Translations under genes and position numbers: made by a program | DNA from: Streptomyces sp. NBC_01216 | GTDB taxonomy: Bacteria > Actinomycetota > Actinomycetes > Streptomycetales > Streptomycetaceae | NCBI RefSeq assembly: GCF_035994945.1 | Contig: NZ_CP108677.1 | Coordinates: 6,634,001 to 6,698,000 of the forward strand | Direction: 5' to 3' | DNA length: 64,000 nucleotides | The notes under the pieces: model-generated | The model's input: only the letters and a program-made list of their open reading frames with translations | The model's database searches: none | Told to the model about the DNA's origin: nothing | Shown: one piece after another, positions 25,063 to 34,914 of the stretch | Layout: each line of letters opens with the position of its first letter | Position numbering within the stretch: the first letter of the stretch is position 1

Positions 25063-25956
25063 ATGGACTGGCTGGTCACCGGCGTGGGCATGGCCCTCGT
25101 GCTGCTGATCCTGCGGGACGTCTTCCACACGCTGTGGCACCCCACCCGGCACGGAGGGCTGAGCAGGCTCGGCATGATGGCGCTGTGGCGGCTCTCCTCC
25201 CGGTCGGGCACGCGCCGGAGGGCCTCGGGGTTGGCCGGGCCGCTCGCCATGGTGTCCGTCGTCTCGCTGTGGACCCTGACCGTGGTCGCCGGATGGGCGC
25301 TCATCTACTGGCCCCACATGCCCGGGGCGTTCGTGTACGGCAACGGGCTGAGCCCCGCCGACCACGACGGGCTGCTCGACGCCCTGTACGTCTCCCTGGT
25401 CACGATCTCCACCCTCGGGCTCGGCGACATCGCGCCGACCGAAGGGTGGCTGCGGATCCTCGCGCCGATGGAGGGTCTCGTCGGCTTCGCCCTGCTCACC
25501 GCCACCGTCTCGTGGATCCTCGGCATCTATCCCGCGCTGGCCCGCAGGCGCGCGCTGGCCCTCAGGCTGTCCCATCTCGCGCGCGCCCGGCCCACGCGGG
25601 AGCAGCTGGACTCGGAGGCCGGCGCCGGGATTCTCGGCGGTCTCGCCACGGACATCGCCGGCGTGTCGGTGGATCTCCTCCAGTACGCGGAGTCCTACTA
25701 CTTCCACGACGGTGACGACGCCACCTCCCTGGCCTGCCGGATCGGGTACGCCGCGGACCTCGCCGACCAGGCGGCGGGGGCCCGTCGCCCCGAGGTGAGG
25801 CTCAGCGCCTCGGTGCTGCGTGCCGCCCTCGACGACCTCGCGGCCATCCTCGACGAACGATTCCTCCGCACCGACGGGCCGCCCGCGCGGGTGTTCGACG
25901 CGTTCGCCCGTGACCACGGACGCGGCCCGGCGGCCGGGCTCCCGGCCGGGGGATAG
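25063..25956 (+). CDS. Potassium channel family protein (two-TM type)
   Basis: A 297-residue membrane protein. The first 25 residues are a hydrophobic segment ('WLVTGVGMALVLLIL'). A helix near 65-85 and another near 140-160 flank the pore loop 'LVTISTLGLGDIAP', which contains a K+-selectivity-filter-like TLGLGD (canonical T-x-G-Y/F-G-D). The soluble C-terminal half ('TREQLDSEAGAGILGGLATD') is helical and lacks an RCK/TrkA nucleotide-binding motif. AAGGAGAG precedes the ATG. Leu in place of Tyr/Phe in the filter may change selectivity. It converges with the phosphoketolase. Confidence 0.85.
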   Translation: MDWLVTGVGMALVLLILRDVFHTLWHPTRHGGLSRLGMMALWRLSSRSGTRRRASGLAGPLAMVSVVSLWTLTVVAGWALIYWPHMPGAFVYGNGLSPADHDGLLDALYVSLVTISTLGLGDIAPTEGWLRILAPMEGLVGFALLTATVSWILGIYPALARRRALALRLSHLARARPTREQLDSEAGAGILGGLATDIAGVSVDLLQYAESYYFHDGDDATSLACRIGYAADLADQAAGARRPEVRLSASVLRAALDDLAAILDERFLRTDGPPARVFDAFARDHGRGPAAGLPAGG

Positions 25957-25967
25957 CCCCCGGCCGG

Positions 25968-25998
25968 GACAGGGGCCCGCCGCCGGCGGACCCCTGTC
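25968..25998. terminator. Bidirectional hairpin terminator
   Basis: GACAGGGG-c-CCGCCG pairs with CGGCGG-a-CCCCTGTC, giving a 14-bp stem with one mismatch and a very short loop. It lies between the convergent channel and phosphoketolase genes. No U-tract follows, as usual in Streptomyces. Confidence 0.7.
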
Positions 25999-26010
25999 GG
26001 CGCGGCGTAC

Positions 26011-28365
26011 TCAGGCCGGCCAGGTCCAGTCCGTGATCTCGGGCAGGTCCGTGCCGTGCGCGCGGATCCACGCGTGGTGCCGCAGGCGCTGGTCGGCCAT
26101 CTCCTGGCGCAGACCCGCGGCCCGGTCGGAGAGCCCCGGGACACGGTCGATCACGTCCATGACGAGCCGGAACCGGTCCAGGTCGTTGCGGACGACCATG
26201 TCGAAGGGGGTCGTCGTGGTGCCGGACTCCTTGTAGCCGCGCACATGCAGCTGAGGATGGCCGGCGCGGCGGTACGCGAGGCGGTGGATCAGCCAGGGGT
26301 AGCCGTGGTAGGCGAAGATCACCGGCCTGTCCCGGGTGAACAGGGAGTCGTACTCGGTGTCCGTCATCCCGTGCGGATGCTCCTCGCGCGGCATCAGCCG
26401 GGTCAGGTCCACCACGTTGACGACCCGCACCCCGAGGTCGGGCAGGCGGTCGCGCAGCAGCGCCGCCGCGGCCAGGATCTCCAGGGTCGGCACGTCCCCC
26501 GCGCAGGCCAGGACCACGTCGGGTTCCCGTGTCGCCCCGGCCGTTCCGGCCCACGCCCAGATCCCCGCGCCCCGCTCACAGTGGACGCGGGCCTCCTCGA
26601 CCGGGAGCCAGTCGAAGGCGGGCTGTTTGCCCGCCACCACGACGTTCACCCGGTCGCGGCTGCGCAGCACGTGGTCGGCGACGGCGAGCAGCGTGTTCGC
26701 GTCCGGGGGCAGGTAGACGCGGACGACCTCCGGGCTCTTGTTCAGGATGTGGTCCACGAATCCGGGGTCCTGGTGGGAGAAGCCGTTGTGGTCCTGGCGC
26801 CAGACGTGAGACGTGAGGAGGTAGTTGAGGGAGGCGACGGGGGCCCGCCAGGGCAGGGCGCGGGCGGTCCGCAGCCACTTGACGTGCTGCCCGGCCATCG
26901 AGTCGACGATGTGTGCGAACGCCTCGTACGTGGAGAACAGTCCGTGGCGGCCCGTGAGAAGGTACCCCTCCAGCCAGCCCTGGCAGGTGTGCTCGGACAG
27001 GATCTCCATCACCCGCCCGGTGGGGGAGAGGTGCTCGTCGGTGTCGAGCCGCTCGGCCTGCCACGCCTTGCCGGTGGCCTCGTAGAGGGCGTCGAGCCGG
27101 TTCGACGCGGTCTCGTCGGGGCCCACGACGCGAAAGTCCCTGCGGTCCGCGGTGTCGGCCATCACCTGGGCGAGGAAGCCGCCGAGCACCTTCGTGGGTT
27201 CGTGGACCCCGCTGCCCGGCCGCGTGACCTCGACGGCGTGCTCGCCGAGATCGGGCAGCGGCAGCGAGCGCAGCAGCAGTCCGCCGTTGGCGTGCGGGGT
27301 GGCTCCCAGACGGCGGCGCCCCTCGGGGACGTGGGCCAGCACCTGGCCGGCCGGGCGGCCTTCCCGGTCGAAGAGCTCCTCGGGCCGGTACGAACGCAGC
27401 CACTCCTCCAGCAGCTTCAGGTGCTCGGGGTTCTCCCGCACACCCGAGAGAGGCACCTGGTGGGCCCGCCAGGTGCCCTCGACCGGGCGCCCGTCGACGG
27501 TGGCCGGTCCGGTCCATCCCTTGGGCGTCCGCAGCACGACGACGGGCCACCGGTGTCCGTCCGCCGCTCCGCGGCCGGCGCGCGCCTTCCGCTGGATCGT
27601 GCCGATCGTGTCGAGCGCCTCGTCCAGCGCCGCCGCCATCGCCTCGTGCACGGCGAACGGGTCGTCGCCCGTCACGTGGAGGGGCCGGTAGCCGTATCCG
27701 TACAGCAGGGAGTCCAGCTCCGGCTCGGGGATCCGGGACAGCAGGGCAGGGTTCGCGATCTTGTATCCGTTCAGGTGGAGGACGGGGAGGACCGCGCCGT
27801 CGTGCACCGGGTCGAGGAACTTGTTCGAGTGCCAGGACGCCGCGAGGGGCCCGGTCTCCGCCTCGCCGTCACCGATGACGCAGGCGACGAGGAGGCCGGG
27901 GTTGTCGAAGGCGGCGCCGTAGGCGTGGGACAGGCTGTACCCGAGTTCACCGCCCTCGTGGATCGATCCCGGGGTCTCGGGCGCCACGTGGCTGGGGACA
28001 CCGCCGGGGAAGGAGAACTGCCGGAACAGGCGGGCCATCCCCTCCCGGTCGCGGCTCACGTCCGGGTAGGTCTCGCTGTAGCTGCCCTCCAGCCAGGAAT
28101 TGGCCAGCACCGCCGGCCCGCCGTGTCCCGGGCCCCAGACGCACAAGGCGTCCAGCGCGCGGTCCTTCACGATCCGGTTCAGGTGCGTGTGGACGAGGTT
28201 GAGCCCCGGAGACGTGCCCCAGTGCCCGAGCAGCCGGGGCTTGATGTGCTCGGGCAGCAGCGGACGGTCCAGGAGGGGATTGTCGAGCAGATAGATCTGG
28301 CCGGCGGAGAGGTAGTTCGCCGCACGCCAGTGGGCGTCCAGATCGGCGATCGGGTACGTGGTCAT
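26011..28365 (-). CDS. xfp: Xylulose-5-phosphate/fructose-6-phosphate phosphoketolase
   Basis: A 784-residue thiamine-diphosphate enzyme of standard length for the family. It cleaves xylulose 5-phosphate or fructose 6-phosphate with phosphate to acetyl phosphate. Typical motifs are '[17 protein letters not shown]', '[19 protein letters not shown]' (ThDP-Mg binding), '[14 protein letters not shown]', '[14 protein letters not shown]' and '[20 protein letters not shown]'. The ATG at 28365 is chosen because of GAAGGAGAAG just ahead and because the family N-terminus begins close to here. Upstream DNA carries two DevR/OsdR-like boxes shared with the divergent STAS gene. Confidence 0.96.
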   Translation of the reverse strand: MTTYPIADLDAHWRAANYLSAGQIYLLDNPLLDRPLLPEHIKPRLLGHWGTSPGLNLVHTHLNRIVKDRALDALCVWGPGHGGPAVLANSWLEGSYSETYPDVSRDREGMARLFRQFSFPGGVPSHVAPETPGSIHEGGELGYSLSHAYGAAFDNPGLLVACVIGDGEAETGPLAASWHSNKFLDPVHDGAVLPVLHLNGYKIANPALLSRIPEPELDSLLYGYGYRPLHVTGDDPFAVHEAMAAALDEALDTIGTIQRKARAGRGAADGHRWPVVVLRTPKGWTGPATVDGRPVEGTWRAHQVPLSGVRENPEHLKLLEEWLRSYRPEELFDREGRPAGQVLAHVPEGRRRLGATPHANGGLLLRSLPLPDLGEHAVEVTRPGSGVHEPTKVLGGFLAQVMADTADRRDFRVVGPDETASNRLDALYEATGKAWQAERLDTDEHLSPTGRVMEILSEHTCQGWLEGYLLTGRHGLFSTYEAFAHIVDSMAGQHVKWLRTARALPWRAPVASLNYLLTSHVWRQDHNGFSHQDPGFVDHILNKSPEVVRVYLPPDANTLLAVADHVLRSRDRVNVVVAGKQPAFDWLPVEEARVHCERGAGIWAWAGTAGATREPDVVLACAGDVPTLEILAAAALLRDRLPDLGVRVVNVVDLTRLMPREEHPHGMTDTEYDSLFTRDRPVIFAYHGYPWLIHRLAYRRAGHPQLHVRGYKESGTTTTPFDMVVRNDLDRFRLVMDVIDRVPGLSDRAAGLRQEMADQRLRHHAWIRAHGTDLPEITDWTWPA

Positions 28366-28787
28366 GTGCTTCTCCTTCGTACGGCTGGGTCCCAGGCGCG
28401 AGGGGCACTCCCGCGTACCCTTCCGCCGGGCGCGTCCCGCCGGAAGGGGAAGACCGGCCCCGCCCGAGGGCCCATCGGCCCCATCCTCGGTGGCGGTGTG
28501 CCGGATTCCCGGGAGGCGCGGAGGGGCCGTAAGGGGCGGCACCCCGTGTCCGGGCGCCGGTCCCGGAGCCGGGCGTGCCGGGGCGTGACCGTCCGGACAG
28601 AGGCCGCCCACCGGCTCTCAGGGGATCGTCGGTTCGATCCGGAGTTCCGGGCCGCGGCGGAAAGGGACCTTCGGCCCACCTCTTGAGGGCCTGCGGCCCT
28701 TCAGCCGCGGTGCCCGCGTGCGATCTGGTGGGGACGGACAAGGGCGACGCACCTCGGTCCGCGAGGTGTTCACTGGGAGGACCTGCC
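28366..28787. other. Divergent promoter region, phosphoketolase/STAS
   Basis: About 420 bases without a gene between two divergent genes. The notable content is the pair of GGGAC-like boxes at 28664-28699, about 90-125 bp from the STAS start and about 300 bp from the phosphoketolase start. Confidence 0.5.
28664..28699. promoter_or_regulatory. Two DevR/OsdR-like boxes
   Basis: GGGACCTTCGGCCC (28664-28677) matches the GGGAC-N4-GGCCC pattern of actinobacterial dormancy-regulator (DevR/DosR, OsdR) sites. A second, degenerate copy GGGCCTGCGGCCC follows at 28687-28699. The same pattern appears before the universal stress protein (60966-60979). The assignment rests on consensus similarity only. Confidence 0.5.
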
Positions 28788-29108
28788 ATGACCACGACCC
28801 TGATCGCCCTGGAAGTCACCGGCCGCACGGAGTCCACGGCGGGCGCGGTGCTCAGCGGGGAGCTCGACATACACACGACGGCACATGTCGAGCCCGACCT
28901 GGTGGACCTGATCGGAACGGGTGCGCGGGAGATCGTCCTGGATCTGTCGGCACTCACCTTCTGCGACAGCTCGGGGATCGACCTCTTCGTGAAGATGCAC
29001 CGCCGAGCAGGCGAAGCCGGATCCCGGCTTCGCCTGACCCGGGTGCCCGCACTCATCGGACATTCCTTCCACGTCCTGGGGGCCGACCGTGTCGTCGCCC
29101 TGAAGTGA
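28788..29108 (+). CDS. STAS-domain protein (anti-sigma factor antagonist type)
   Basis: A 106-residue stand-alone STAS domain like SpoIIAA/RsbV. 'GELDIHTTAHVEPDLVDL' and 'LDLSALTFCDSSGIDLF' contain the conserved phosphorylatable serine in the DSSG motif. Such proteins bind anti-sigma kinases in unphosphorylated form and release a stress sigma factor. No cognate kinase or sigma factor lies beside it. GGGAGGA at 28775 supports the ATG at 28788. Confidence 0.9.
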   Translation: MTTTLIALEVTGRTESTAGAVLSGELDIHTTAHVEPDLVDLIGTGAREIVLDLSALTFCDSSGIDLFVKMHRRAGEAGSRLRLTRVPALIGHSFHVLGADRVVALK

Positions 29109-29240
29109 CTACCGACCGGGCGGACCGGCCGACTCACCGGGCGCCCACCCCGGCGCCTCCGCGACCGGACTCCGCCGGCGGGAGCCGCTCGCGGACCGCC
29201 GGCCGCCACGCGCGGACGCCCCCGGTCTCCCGGTGCCGAG

Positions 29241-29266
29241 CGGGGCGGCCGTCGTCTGCCGCCCCG
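29241..29266. terminator. Hairpin between convergent STAS and DUF6493-like genes
   Basis: CGGGGCGGC (29241-29249) and GCCGCCCCG (29258-29266) form a perfect 9-bp stem with an 8-base loop in the gap between the converging genes. Confidence 0.55.
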
Positions 29267-29283
29267 AGCCGTCGGGGAACGGG

Positions 29284-32130
29284 TCAGGCTCCGGCTCCGA
29301 GCGCCCGGTGCAGGCGCCGCGCCTCGACCACCGTCCGTGACGAGCCGCGCCGGGCGGCCAGCTCGGCCAGCCCCGGCATCCCGGCCCGGACACCGCCGTG
29401 CTCGGCGCACTCCGCCGCCACGGCCAGCAGAGCGGCGAGCCCACGCGACGGCGTCCCGACGGCCAGCAGCGGCGGCAGCGCACTCGACAGCACCGACCAG
29501 ACCGTGACCGGTGCCCCGGTCGCGGCCGTCTCCAGGGCCGCCGCGACACGGGCCGGTCCGACCTCGCCCCGCGCGATCAGCCCGGCCAGATCGGCCCCCA
29601 GCCCGGACGCGTCCAGCCGGCCCCGGGACGCGAGCGTGAGCAGCGCGTCCACCACCGCGAGCCGGTCCGGTGCCCGGCGCACACCGAGGCCATGGGCCAG
29701 GGCCAGCCGCGTCGCCGCCCCCGTGGGGCCCGGGGCCTGCGCGAGCAGCGGCAGCAGCCGGGTGACCGGCTGCTCCTCGTCCCCCGAGGCGGCCTCCGCC
29801 AGCGCCGGGACGAGATGGGCGGCCACTGCCTCCGGCTGCCCCGGGAGCATCGTCACCCAGTGGGCCGGGACCCTCGAACAGCGGAAGCGGTACGGCTTCG
29901 ACGGCTCGTACTCCGCTCCCAGCCGGGGGAGTTCGGGCAGGAGGCCGGCGAGGTCCGCGCGTCCCGGCGACACGATCACGGTCAGCTCCGCGGCGGTCCC
30001 GCGCCAGCTCGGAACGGCCCGGCGTTCCCGCTCCGCCGTCCATGGGGGCAGCGGTCCCGCCGCCAGCCAGGCCGCCAGCCGCTCGCCCTCCGGCGTGCCG
30101 AGCGCCAGGGCCTCCGCCCGCGCGGCCTCCGGCGCCGCGGGATGTCGCAGCCGCAGCAGCGCCAGCCCCAGATCGGCCCGCCCGGCACGCGCACCGTGCT
30201 CCCGGAGGGTCCGCAGCCGCTCCAGGAGCTCCTCCGCCTCCAGTTCGCCGGACGCCCGGGTGGGTGTCGCCAGCAGCAGCGGCACCGGATCGCCCGCGAG
30301 CCGCTCCGCGACCTCGAACACCCAGTCGTGCCAGGCGGCACACAGCCGGGCGTCGACGCACCGTTCGTCCTCGCGTGCCGCGTGAGCCCGCCGCACCTGC
30401 TCCGGCGTCACCCGGCCCATCGCCGCCACCATCGGCACCAGCAGCGTGACCGTGGGGTCCGTCGGCACCGACGCCGGGTGGGGGAAGTCCTCCCGGTACC
30501 GGCGCGCCACGTCCTCCAGCGCCTCGGCCAGGGCTTTCCGGTCCCGGTGCGCGAACCGCATGAGTCCGTCCAGTGCCCACGCGAACGACGCGGGGTCGTC
30601 CGTACCCGCCGTCTCCCTCGCCGAAATCCGCCCGAACCTCATGGAGCGCCCGGCTCCCCGCACGTCCGCGATCACCGCGGCGGCGAACCCGGCGGCGAAC
30701 TCGGACAGATCGGCGACGGGTGCCGGAATCGGCGAGGCGTCCGGGACCGGCGGCAGGGCGTCCCGACGTGGGACCCTCCCGCCGGAGCCCTCCTGCCTCG
30801 CGCCGGCGCCCGCTCCCGACGGGGGTCCCGAGCTGCCGCCCAGGTCGGAGTCCGGGCCCGCGCCCGCGTCCGGCGGCTCCGGACAGCCCAGCAGCCGTGC
30901 CGCGAGCGGCGTCACGCCGGGTCCGAGCGCGGCGGCGGCCGTGCCCAGCGCGGTCCGGGTGGCCTCGTCCGCGTGCTTCAGGTGACGCCCCGCCACCCGC
31001 ACGGCCCGCTCCTGAAGCGTGGTGTCCGGGAAGGCGAAGGCATCGGCGGCCACCGGCAGCAGCTCGCCGGCGGCTTCCGGCTCGCGGGCCAGCGCCTTGT
31101 CGATCCAGGACAGCTGGGCCCGCACCAGCTTCTTCTCGGGGCGCGCCAGTACCCACCCGGACAGCTCCCGCAGGGCGTCGAGTCCCATCCCGCCCTCGTC
31201 CCACAGCCCGCGCAGCGTCTCCTGCGCGAGTCCGGCCACGGGAGACGGGCCCTCCGCCGCGACGCGGGTCCAGGCGCCGACGCGGGCCGCGTGCTCCTGC
31301 CCGGTGGGGTCCAGCGCCTTCAACAGCGCGAGACGGAAGCGCACATCGGGCGCCGGCGGCCGGGCGTGCGCCAGCCCGTCGACGGCGGCGTCGACGAGCA
31401 CAGCGCGGTTCAGCACCCCCTCCACGGCGAGGCGGGCGAAGGTGGCGTCCCACTCCACCAGCGGATCCCGCCCGACGACCGACTCCCAGCCGAGCCGGTC
31501 CGCCACGCCCGGTCCCTCCAACAGGAGGGGCGCCCACACCGGGGTCATCGGGTCCTGGCGCAGCCAGGAGAGCATCGGCCGGTCGACCGGCCGTTCCCCC
31601 ACAGCGCCGCCCGCGTGGTAGGTCACCCACCGCGCGCCGTTGGCGTCGGTCATGGCCGACCACACCGCGTCCACCCAGGCCACCGCCATGGCCTGGGTGA
31701 CCGGGACCGGCCTGCCCGCCGACGCGGCCAGCCCCACGACCAGGCCGTACAGGGCGCCGGGCACCTCCGGGGCGGAGGCGACGCGCTCCGCGAGTCCGCC
31801 GCGGAACTCCGGCGTGCGGACCTCGAGGACCTCCCGCAGCAGCCCCAGGTCTCCGCGGAACACGCCGGGTGAGTCCCGCCCCAGCCACGCGGCGCACGCG
31901 GCGACGCCGGAGTGGCAGCCGGCACCGGCGAGGCTCAGCGCTCGGGCGACTCCGAAGTCCCAGCTGCCGGAGCCGTCCTTCCACCCCCGCTCGATCTCCC
32001 GCAGCGCGGGCAGGCAGGACCGCCGTTCCCCGTCGTCCATGCCGGCCAGCAGCGCCGGGACCGCCGCCGGATCCCCGGCGGCGACCGCCTTCAGCAGAGC
32101 CGCCCCCTTCTCGTTCCCCGTGCCGTTCAC
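29284..32130 (-). CDS. Large conserved hypothetical protein, DUF6493-like
   Basis: A 948-residue cytoplasmic-looking protein without signal peptide or membrane segments. It is rich in Leu/Ala/Arg helical repeats, e.g. 'GAALLKAVAAGDPAAVPALL' at the N-terminus and 'ALGVRRAPDRLAVVDALL'-like units near the C-terminus, as in HEAT-type alpha solenoids. Length and opening resemble DUF6493 proteins of actinomycetes, which often neighbour SWIM-zinc-finger proteins. No SWIM gene is present here. The GTG at 32130 is the first good start. A specific function cannot be given. Confidence 0.75.
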   Translation of the reverse strand: MNGTGNEKGAALLKAVAAGDPAAVPALLAGMDDGERRSCLPALREIERGWKDGSGSWDFGVARALSLAGAGCHSGVAACAAWLGRDSPGVFRGDLGLLREVLEVRTPEFRGGLAERVASAPEVPGALYGLVVGLAASAGRPVPVTQAMAVAWVDAVWSAMTDANGARWVTYHAGGAVGERPVDRPMLSWLRQDPMTPVWAPLLLEGPGVADRLGWESVVGRDPLVEWDATFARLAVEGVLNRAVLVDAAVDGLAHARPPAPDVRFRLALLKALDPTGQEHAARVGAWTRVAAEGPSPVAGLAQETLRGLWDEGGMGLDALRELSGWVLARPEKKLVRAQLSWIDKALAREPEAAGELLPVAADAFAFPDTTLQERAVRVAGRHLKHADEATRTALGTAAAALGPGVTPLAARLLGCPEPPDAGAGPDSDLGGSSGPPSGAGAGARQEGSGGRVPRRDALPPVPDASPIPAPVADLSEFAAGFAAAVIADVRGAGRSMRFGRISARETAGTDDPASFAWALDGLMRFAHRDRKALAEALEDVARRYREDFPHPASVPTDPTVTLLVPMVAAMGRVTPEQVRRAHAAREDERCVDARLCAAWHDWVFEVAERLAGDPVPLLLATPTRASGELEAEELLERLRTLREHGARAGRADLGLALLRLRHPAAPEAARAEALALGTPEGERLAAWLAAGPLPPWTAERERRAVPSWRGTAAELTVIVSPGRADLAGLLPELPRLGAEYEPSKPYRFRCSRVPAHWVTMLPGQPEAVAAHLVPALAEAASGDEEQPVTRLLPLLAQAPGPTGAATRLALAHGLGVRRAPDRLAVVDALLTLASRGRLDASGLGADLAGLIARGEVGPARVAAALETAATGAPVTVWSVLSSALPPLLAVGTPSRGLAALLAVAAECAEHGGVRAGMPGLAELAARRGSSRTVVEARRLHRALGAGA

Positions 32131-32426
32131 CGTCCGGTCCCCCTGACGAGGGGCGTCGTGCGTCGTGGCGTGCGGTCTGGGAGGGTGCCGGCGAGCGGGA
32201 GGACGGGCGCCACACGGTGGTGGGCCCCGTGTCCCGGGGCGGCGTACGACTCTGTGTTCGAGGACATGTGACCCACCGTAAGGTCTGCCTCGGACAGACC
32301 GCCGCGCGCCCCGGAAGCTCCTCGGCGCGGTGCCGCGCCTTGTCCCCGCCCCCGGGGCCGGGCAGGACCGGGCGGGCTACGCGAAGGACCCCGGCCGTGG
32401 GCCGGGGTCCTGTCGGGGGGAGGCGC
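32131..32426 (-). other. Gap between the DUF6493-like gene and SulP
   Basis: About 295 bases. It contains the SulP terminator hairpin at its right end and presumably the promoter of the DUF6493-like gene. No other gene is seen. Confidence 0.5.
32385..32411. terminator. Terminator of the SulP gene
   Basis: AGGACCCCGGCC (32385-32396) and GGCCGGGGTCCT (32400-32411) form a perfect 12-bp stem with a 3-base loop, 16 bp past the SulP stop codon. Confidence 0.8.
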
Positions 32427-34016
32427 TCAGTGGCTGGTCAGCTCGCCGCTGAGCTTTCCGTGGAGGTCGGCGCTGGGGGTGTTGAGGCCGGTGATCTCGA
32501 CGGTCTTGCCGCGCTGCGCGTACTTGTTCTCGATCGCGTCGAGTGCGGCGACCGAGGAGGCGTCCCAGATGTGCGCGCCGGACAGGTCGATGACGACCCT
32601 GTCCGGATCGGTCGCGTAGTCGAACTGGCCGACGAGGTCGTTGGACGAGGCGAAGAACAGCTCGCCGGTCACCGAGTACACGACGGTGGTGTCGTCGGGG
32701 TCGACCACCGAGGTGACCTCGGCGAGGTGTGCGACACGCTTGGCGAACACGACCATCGCCGTGACCGAACCCACGACGACACCGATGGCGAGGTTGTGGG
32801 TGGCGACGACACAGGCGACGGTCACGAGCATGACGGTGATCTCGCCGACGGGCATCCGCTTGAGGGTCTTCGGCGCGATGGAGTGCCAGTCGAAGGTCGC
32901 GAAGGACACCATGATCATCACGGCGACCAGGGCGGCCATGGGGATGTCGGAGACCACCGGACCGAAGACGATGCACAGCACCATCAGGAACGCACCTGCC
33001 AGGAACGTGGACAGCCTCGTCCGGGCACCGGAGACCTTCACGTTGATCATGGTCTGGCCGATCATGGCGCAGCCGCCCATGCCGCCGAAGATGCCGGTGA
33101 CGATGTTGGCGACACCCTGGCCGACGGACTCACGGGTCTTGTTCGAGTGGGTGTCGGTGATGTCGTCGACCAGCTTCGCGGTCATCAGCGACTCCATCAG
33201 TCCGACCAGCGCCATGGCGAGCGCGTACGGAGCGATGGTCGTCAGCGTGTCGAAGGTGAACGGCACGTCCGGCAGGCCGGGGACCGGCAGGGAGGAGGGC
33301 AGTTCACCCTTGTCGCCGACGGTCGGGACCGCGATCGCCGCACCCACCGTGATGACGGTGAGGATCACGATGGAGACCAGCGGCGCCGGCACCACCGTGG
33401 TGATCTTCGGGAAGAACACCATGAGCGCGAGACCGCCGGCGATCAGCGGATACACGGCCCACGGCACGTTCCGCATCTCGGGGACCTGGGCCATGAAGAT
33501 CAGGATGGCGAGGGAGTTCACGAAGCCGACCATCACCGAGCGCGGGATGAACCGCATCAGCTTCGCGACCCCGAGAGCGCCCAGGATCACCTGGAACACG
33601 CCGGCCAGGATCACCGCGGCGATCAGGTACCCGAGGCCGTGCTCCCGGTTGAGCGGCGCGATCACGAGGGCGACGGCCCCGGTGGCCGCCGAGATCATCG
33701 CGCGGCGTCCGCCGACGACGGAGATGACGACGGCCATCGTGAAGGAGGCGAACAGACCGATCGCCGGATCGACGCCGGCGATGATCGAGAAGGAGATCGC
33801 CTCGGGGATCAGTGCCAGGGCGACGACCAGGCCCGCCAGGACCTCGGTGCGCCAGACCTTCGGGTCGGCGAGCCAGTCGGGTTTCAGGCCACGCAGCCGC
33901 GCGGCCGTGGAGACGGCGGAAGCAGAAGAGGACAAGGACAGGAACCTGTCGTGCTCGGGCACGCCCCTTCGGCAGGCCGGGGCGGGCGGGAAGACGCGGT
34001 GGGGCCGGGCCGGCAC
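32427..34016 (-). CDS. SulP-family anion (sulfate) permease with STAS domain
   Basis: Up to 529 residues. About 11 hydrophobic segments start at 'LAGLVVALALIPEAISFSII'. The SulP core shows 'DPAIGLFASFTMAVVISVVG', 'MRFIPRSVMVGFVNSLAILI' and 'GGMGGCAMIGQTMINVKVSG'. The last about 100 residues are a cytoplasmic STAS domain ('VVIDLSGAHIWDASSVAALD'). SulP proteins carry sulfate, bicarbonate or other anions. The start is uncertain: GTG at 34016 or GTG at 33962, which better fits the usual short N-terminus. Neither has a strong ribosome-binding site. It is divergent from a MerR gene. Confidence 0.92.
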   Translation of the reverse strand: MPARPHRVFPPAPACRRGVPEHDRFLSLSSSASAVSTAARLRGLKPDWLADPKVWRTEVLAGLVVALALIPEAISFSIIAGVDPAIGLFASFTMAVVISVVGGRRAMISAATGAVALVIAPLNREHGLGYLIAAVILAGVFQVILGALGVAKLMRFIPRSVMVGFVNSLAILIFMAQVPEMRNVPWAVYPLIAGGLALMVFFPKITTVVPAPLVSIVILTVITVGAAIAVPTVGDKGELPSSLPVPGLPDVPFTFDTLTTIAPYALAMALVGLMESLMTAKLVDDITDTHSNKTRESVGQGVANIVTGIFGGMGGCAMIGQTMINVKVSGARTRLSTFLAGAFLMVLCIVFGPVVSDIPMAALVAVMIMVSFATFDWHSIAPKTLKRMPVGEITVMLVTVACVVATHNLAIGVVVGSVTAMVVFAKRVAHLAEVTSVVDPDDTTVVYSVTGELFFASSNDLVGQFDYATDPDRVVIDLSGAHIWDASSVAALDAIENKYAQRGKTVEITGLNTPSADLHGKLSGELTSH

Positions 34017-34335
34017 CCCGCGAGCGGCCCCGTCGGGACGGGACCGGAAGTCGTTGAGGAACGGGATCGAGCGGCTGCGCGGCGGCGCGACCCGCTCACG
34101 CCCGGGGGCGAAGCGTCACGGTGGGCAGACGGCGGCGCCGGGCGTCATGGGCTCGCGCACACGCCTCTCCTGCGGGATTCGGATCTTCGCCGGGGGCGGC
34201 ATCGGCCCCGACACGGCAGTGACGAGTCGACATCGAGCCACCCTCGCCACGGGCAACTGTACCCTAACGTTAGAGTAGAGATCGGCGGGGCACCGGACGC
34301 GTCCCGCCGCGCGAGAAGGGCTGGGACCCACAGGC
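34017..34335. other. Divergent promoter region, SulP/MerR
   Basis: About 320 bases with no gene. It holds the MerR-type palindrome at 34261-34276, about 60 bp from the MerR start. Confidence 0.5.
34261..34276. promoter_or_regulatory. MerR-type operator candidate
   Basis: ACCCTAACGTTAGAGT is a 16-bp inverted repeat with one mismatched pair and a perfect CTAACGTTAG core. It sits in the SulP/MerR divergent region. TAGAGT at its right end resembles a -10 box, so the repeat would lie within the promoter spacer, as MerR sites do. Confidence 0.6.
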
Positions 34336-34761
34336 GTGGACGGAAAGCACATGCAGATCGGCGAGGTCGCCGCGCGGACCGAACTGTCCCTGCGCACCAT
34401 CCGGCACTACGAGGAGACCGGACTCATCGTCCCCTCCGCCCGCTCCCAGGGCGGATTCCGTCTCTACACGGAGAACGACGTCCAGCGCCTGATGGTCATC
34501 CGCCGTATGAAGCCGCTCGGCTTCACCCTCGACCAGATGCGCGACCTGCTCGACGCGACCGACCGTCTCGACGACGCCGGCGCCGACATCGGCGCCGAGG
34601 AACACGACGCCCTGCTCGACCGGGTCCGCACCTACGAACGCGCCGCGGCGGAACAGGTCGACCGGCTGCACGTCCAGCTGACCCGTGCCGAGGACTTCGC
34701 CGCCACACTCCGTGCCCGCCTGGAGCAGGACGCCCCCGCCCCGACCGCCGCACGCGTCTGA
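34336..34761 (+). CDS. MerR-family transcriptional regulator
   Basis: A 141-residue MerR protein. The N-terminal winged helix reads 'MQIGEVAARTELSLRTIRHY' followed by 'EETGLIVPSARSQGGFRLY'. A dimerisation coiled coil occupies about residues 85-130 ('RTYERAAAEQVDRLHVQLTR'). No C-terminal cysteine pair for metal binding and no large ligand domain are present. It is divergent from SulP and is probably its regulator. The start is GTG at 34336 or ATG at 34351, the latter with GGAAAG close ahead. Confidence 0.9.
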   Translation: MDGKHMQIGEVAARTELSLRTIRHYEETGLIVPSARSQGGFRLYTENDVQRLMVIRRMKPLGFTLDQMRDLLDATDRLDDAGADIGAEEHDALLDRVRTYERAAAEQVDRLHVQLTRAEDFAATLRARLEQDAPAPTAARV

Positions 34762-34914
34762 ACCGCCGCCGGCCCCGAGGTGACGGCGCCGCACCCGGGG
34801 GTGACGGACCGCGGGCCCTGCCGGCCGTCCGGGGAGCGGCCGGGTGTGCCACTACGCCGTCCGGAAGATCGTTTCCATGCCTTCCGGTGACTTTGATCAC
34901 CGGAAGGCCCAACC

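Noticed and set aside
20127..28365. Biosynthetic gene cluster
   Set aside because: No PKS, NRPS, terpene cyclase or lanthipeptide genes are present. The genes fit chitin use and stress metabolism.
27947..32215. 1,400-codon open frame on the minus strand
   Set aside because: It overlaps the phosphoketolase, the STAS gene and the DUF6493-like gene in another frame, and its composition (Gly/Arg/Ala repeats) is that of a shadow frame.
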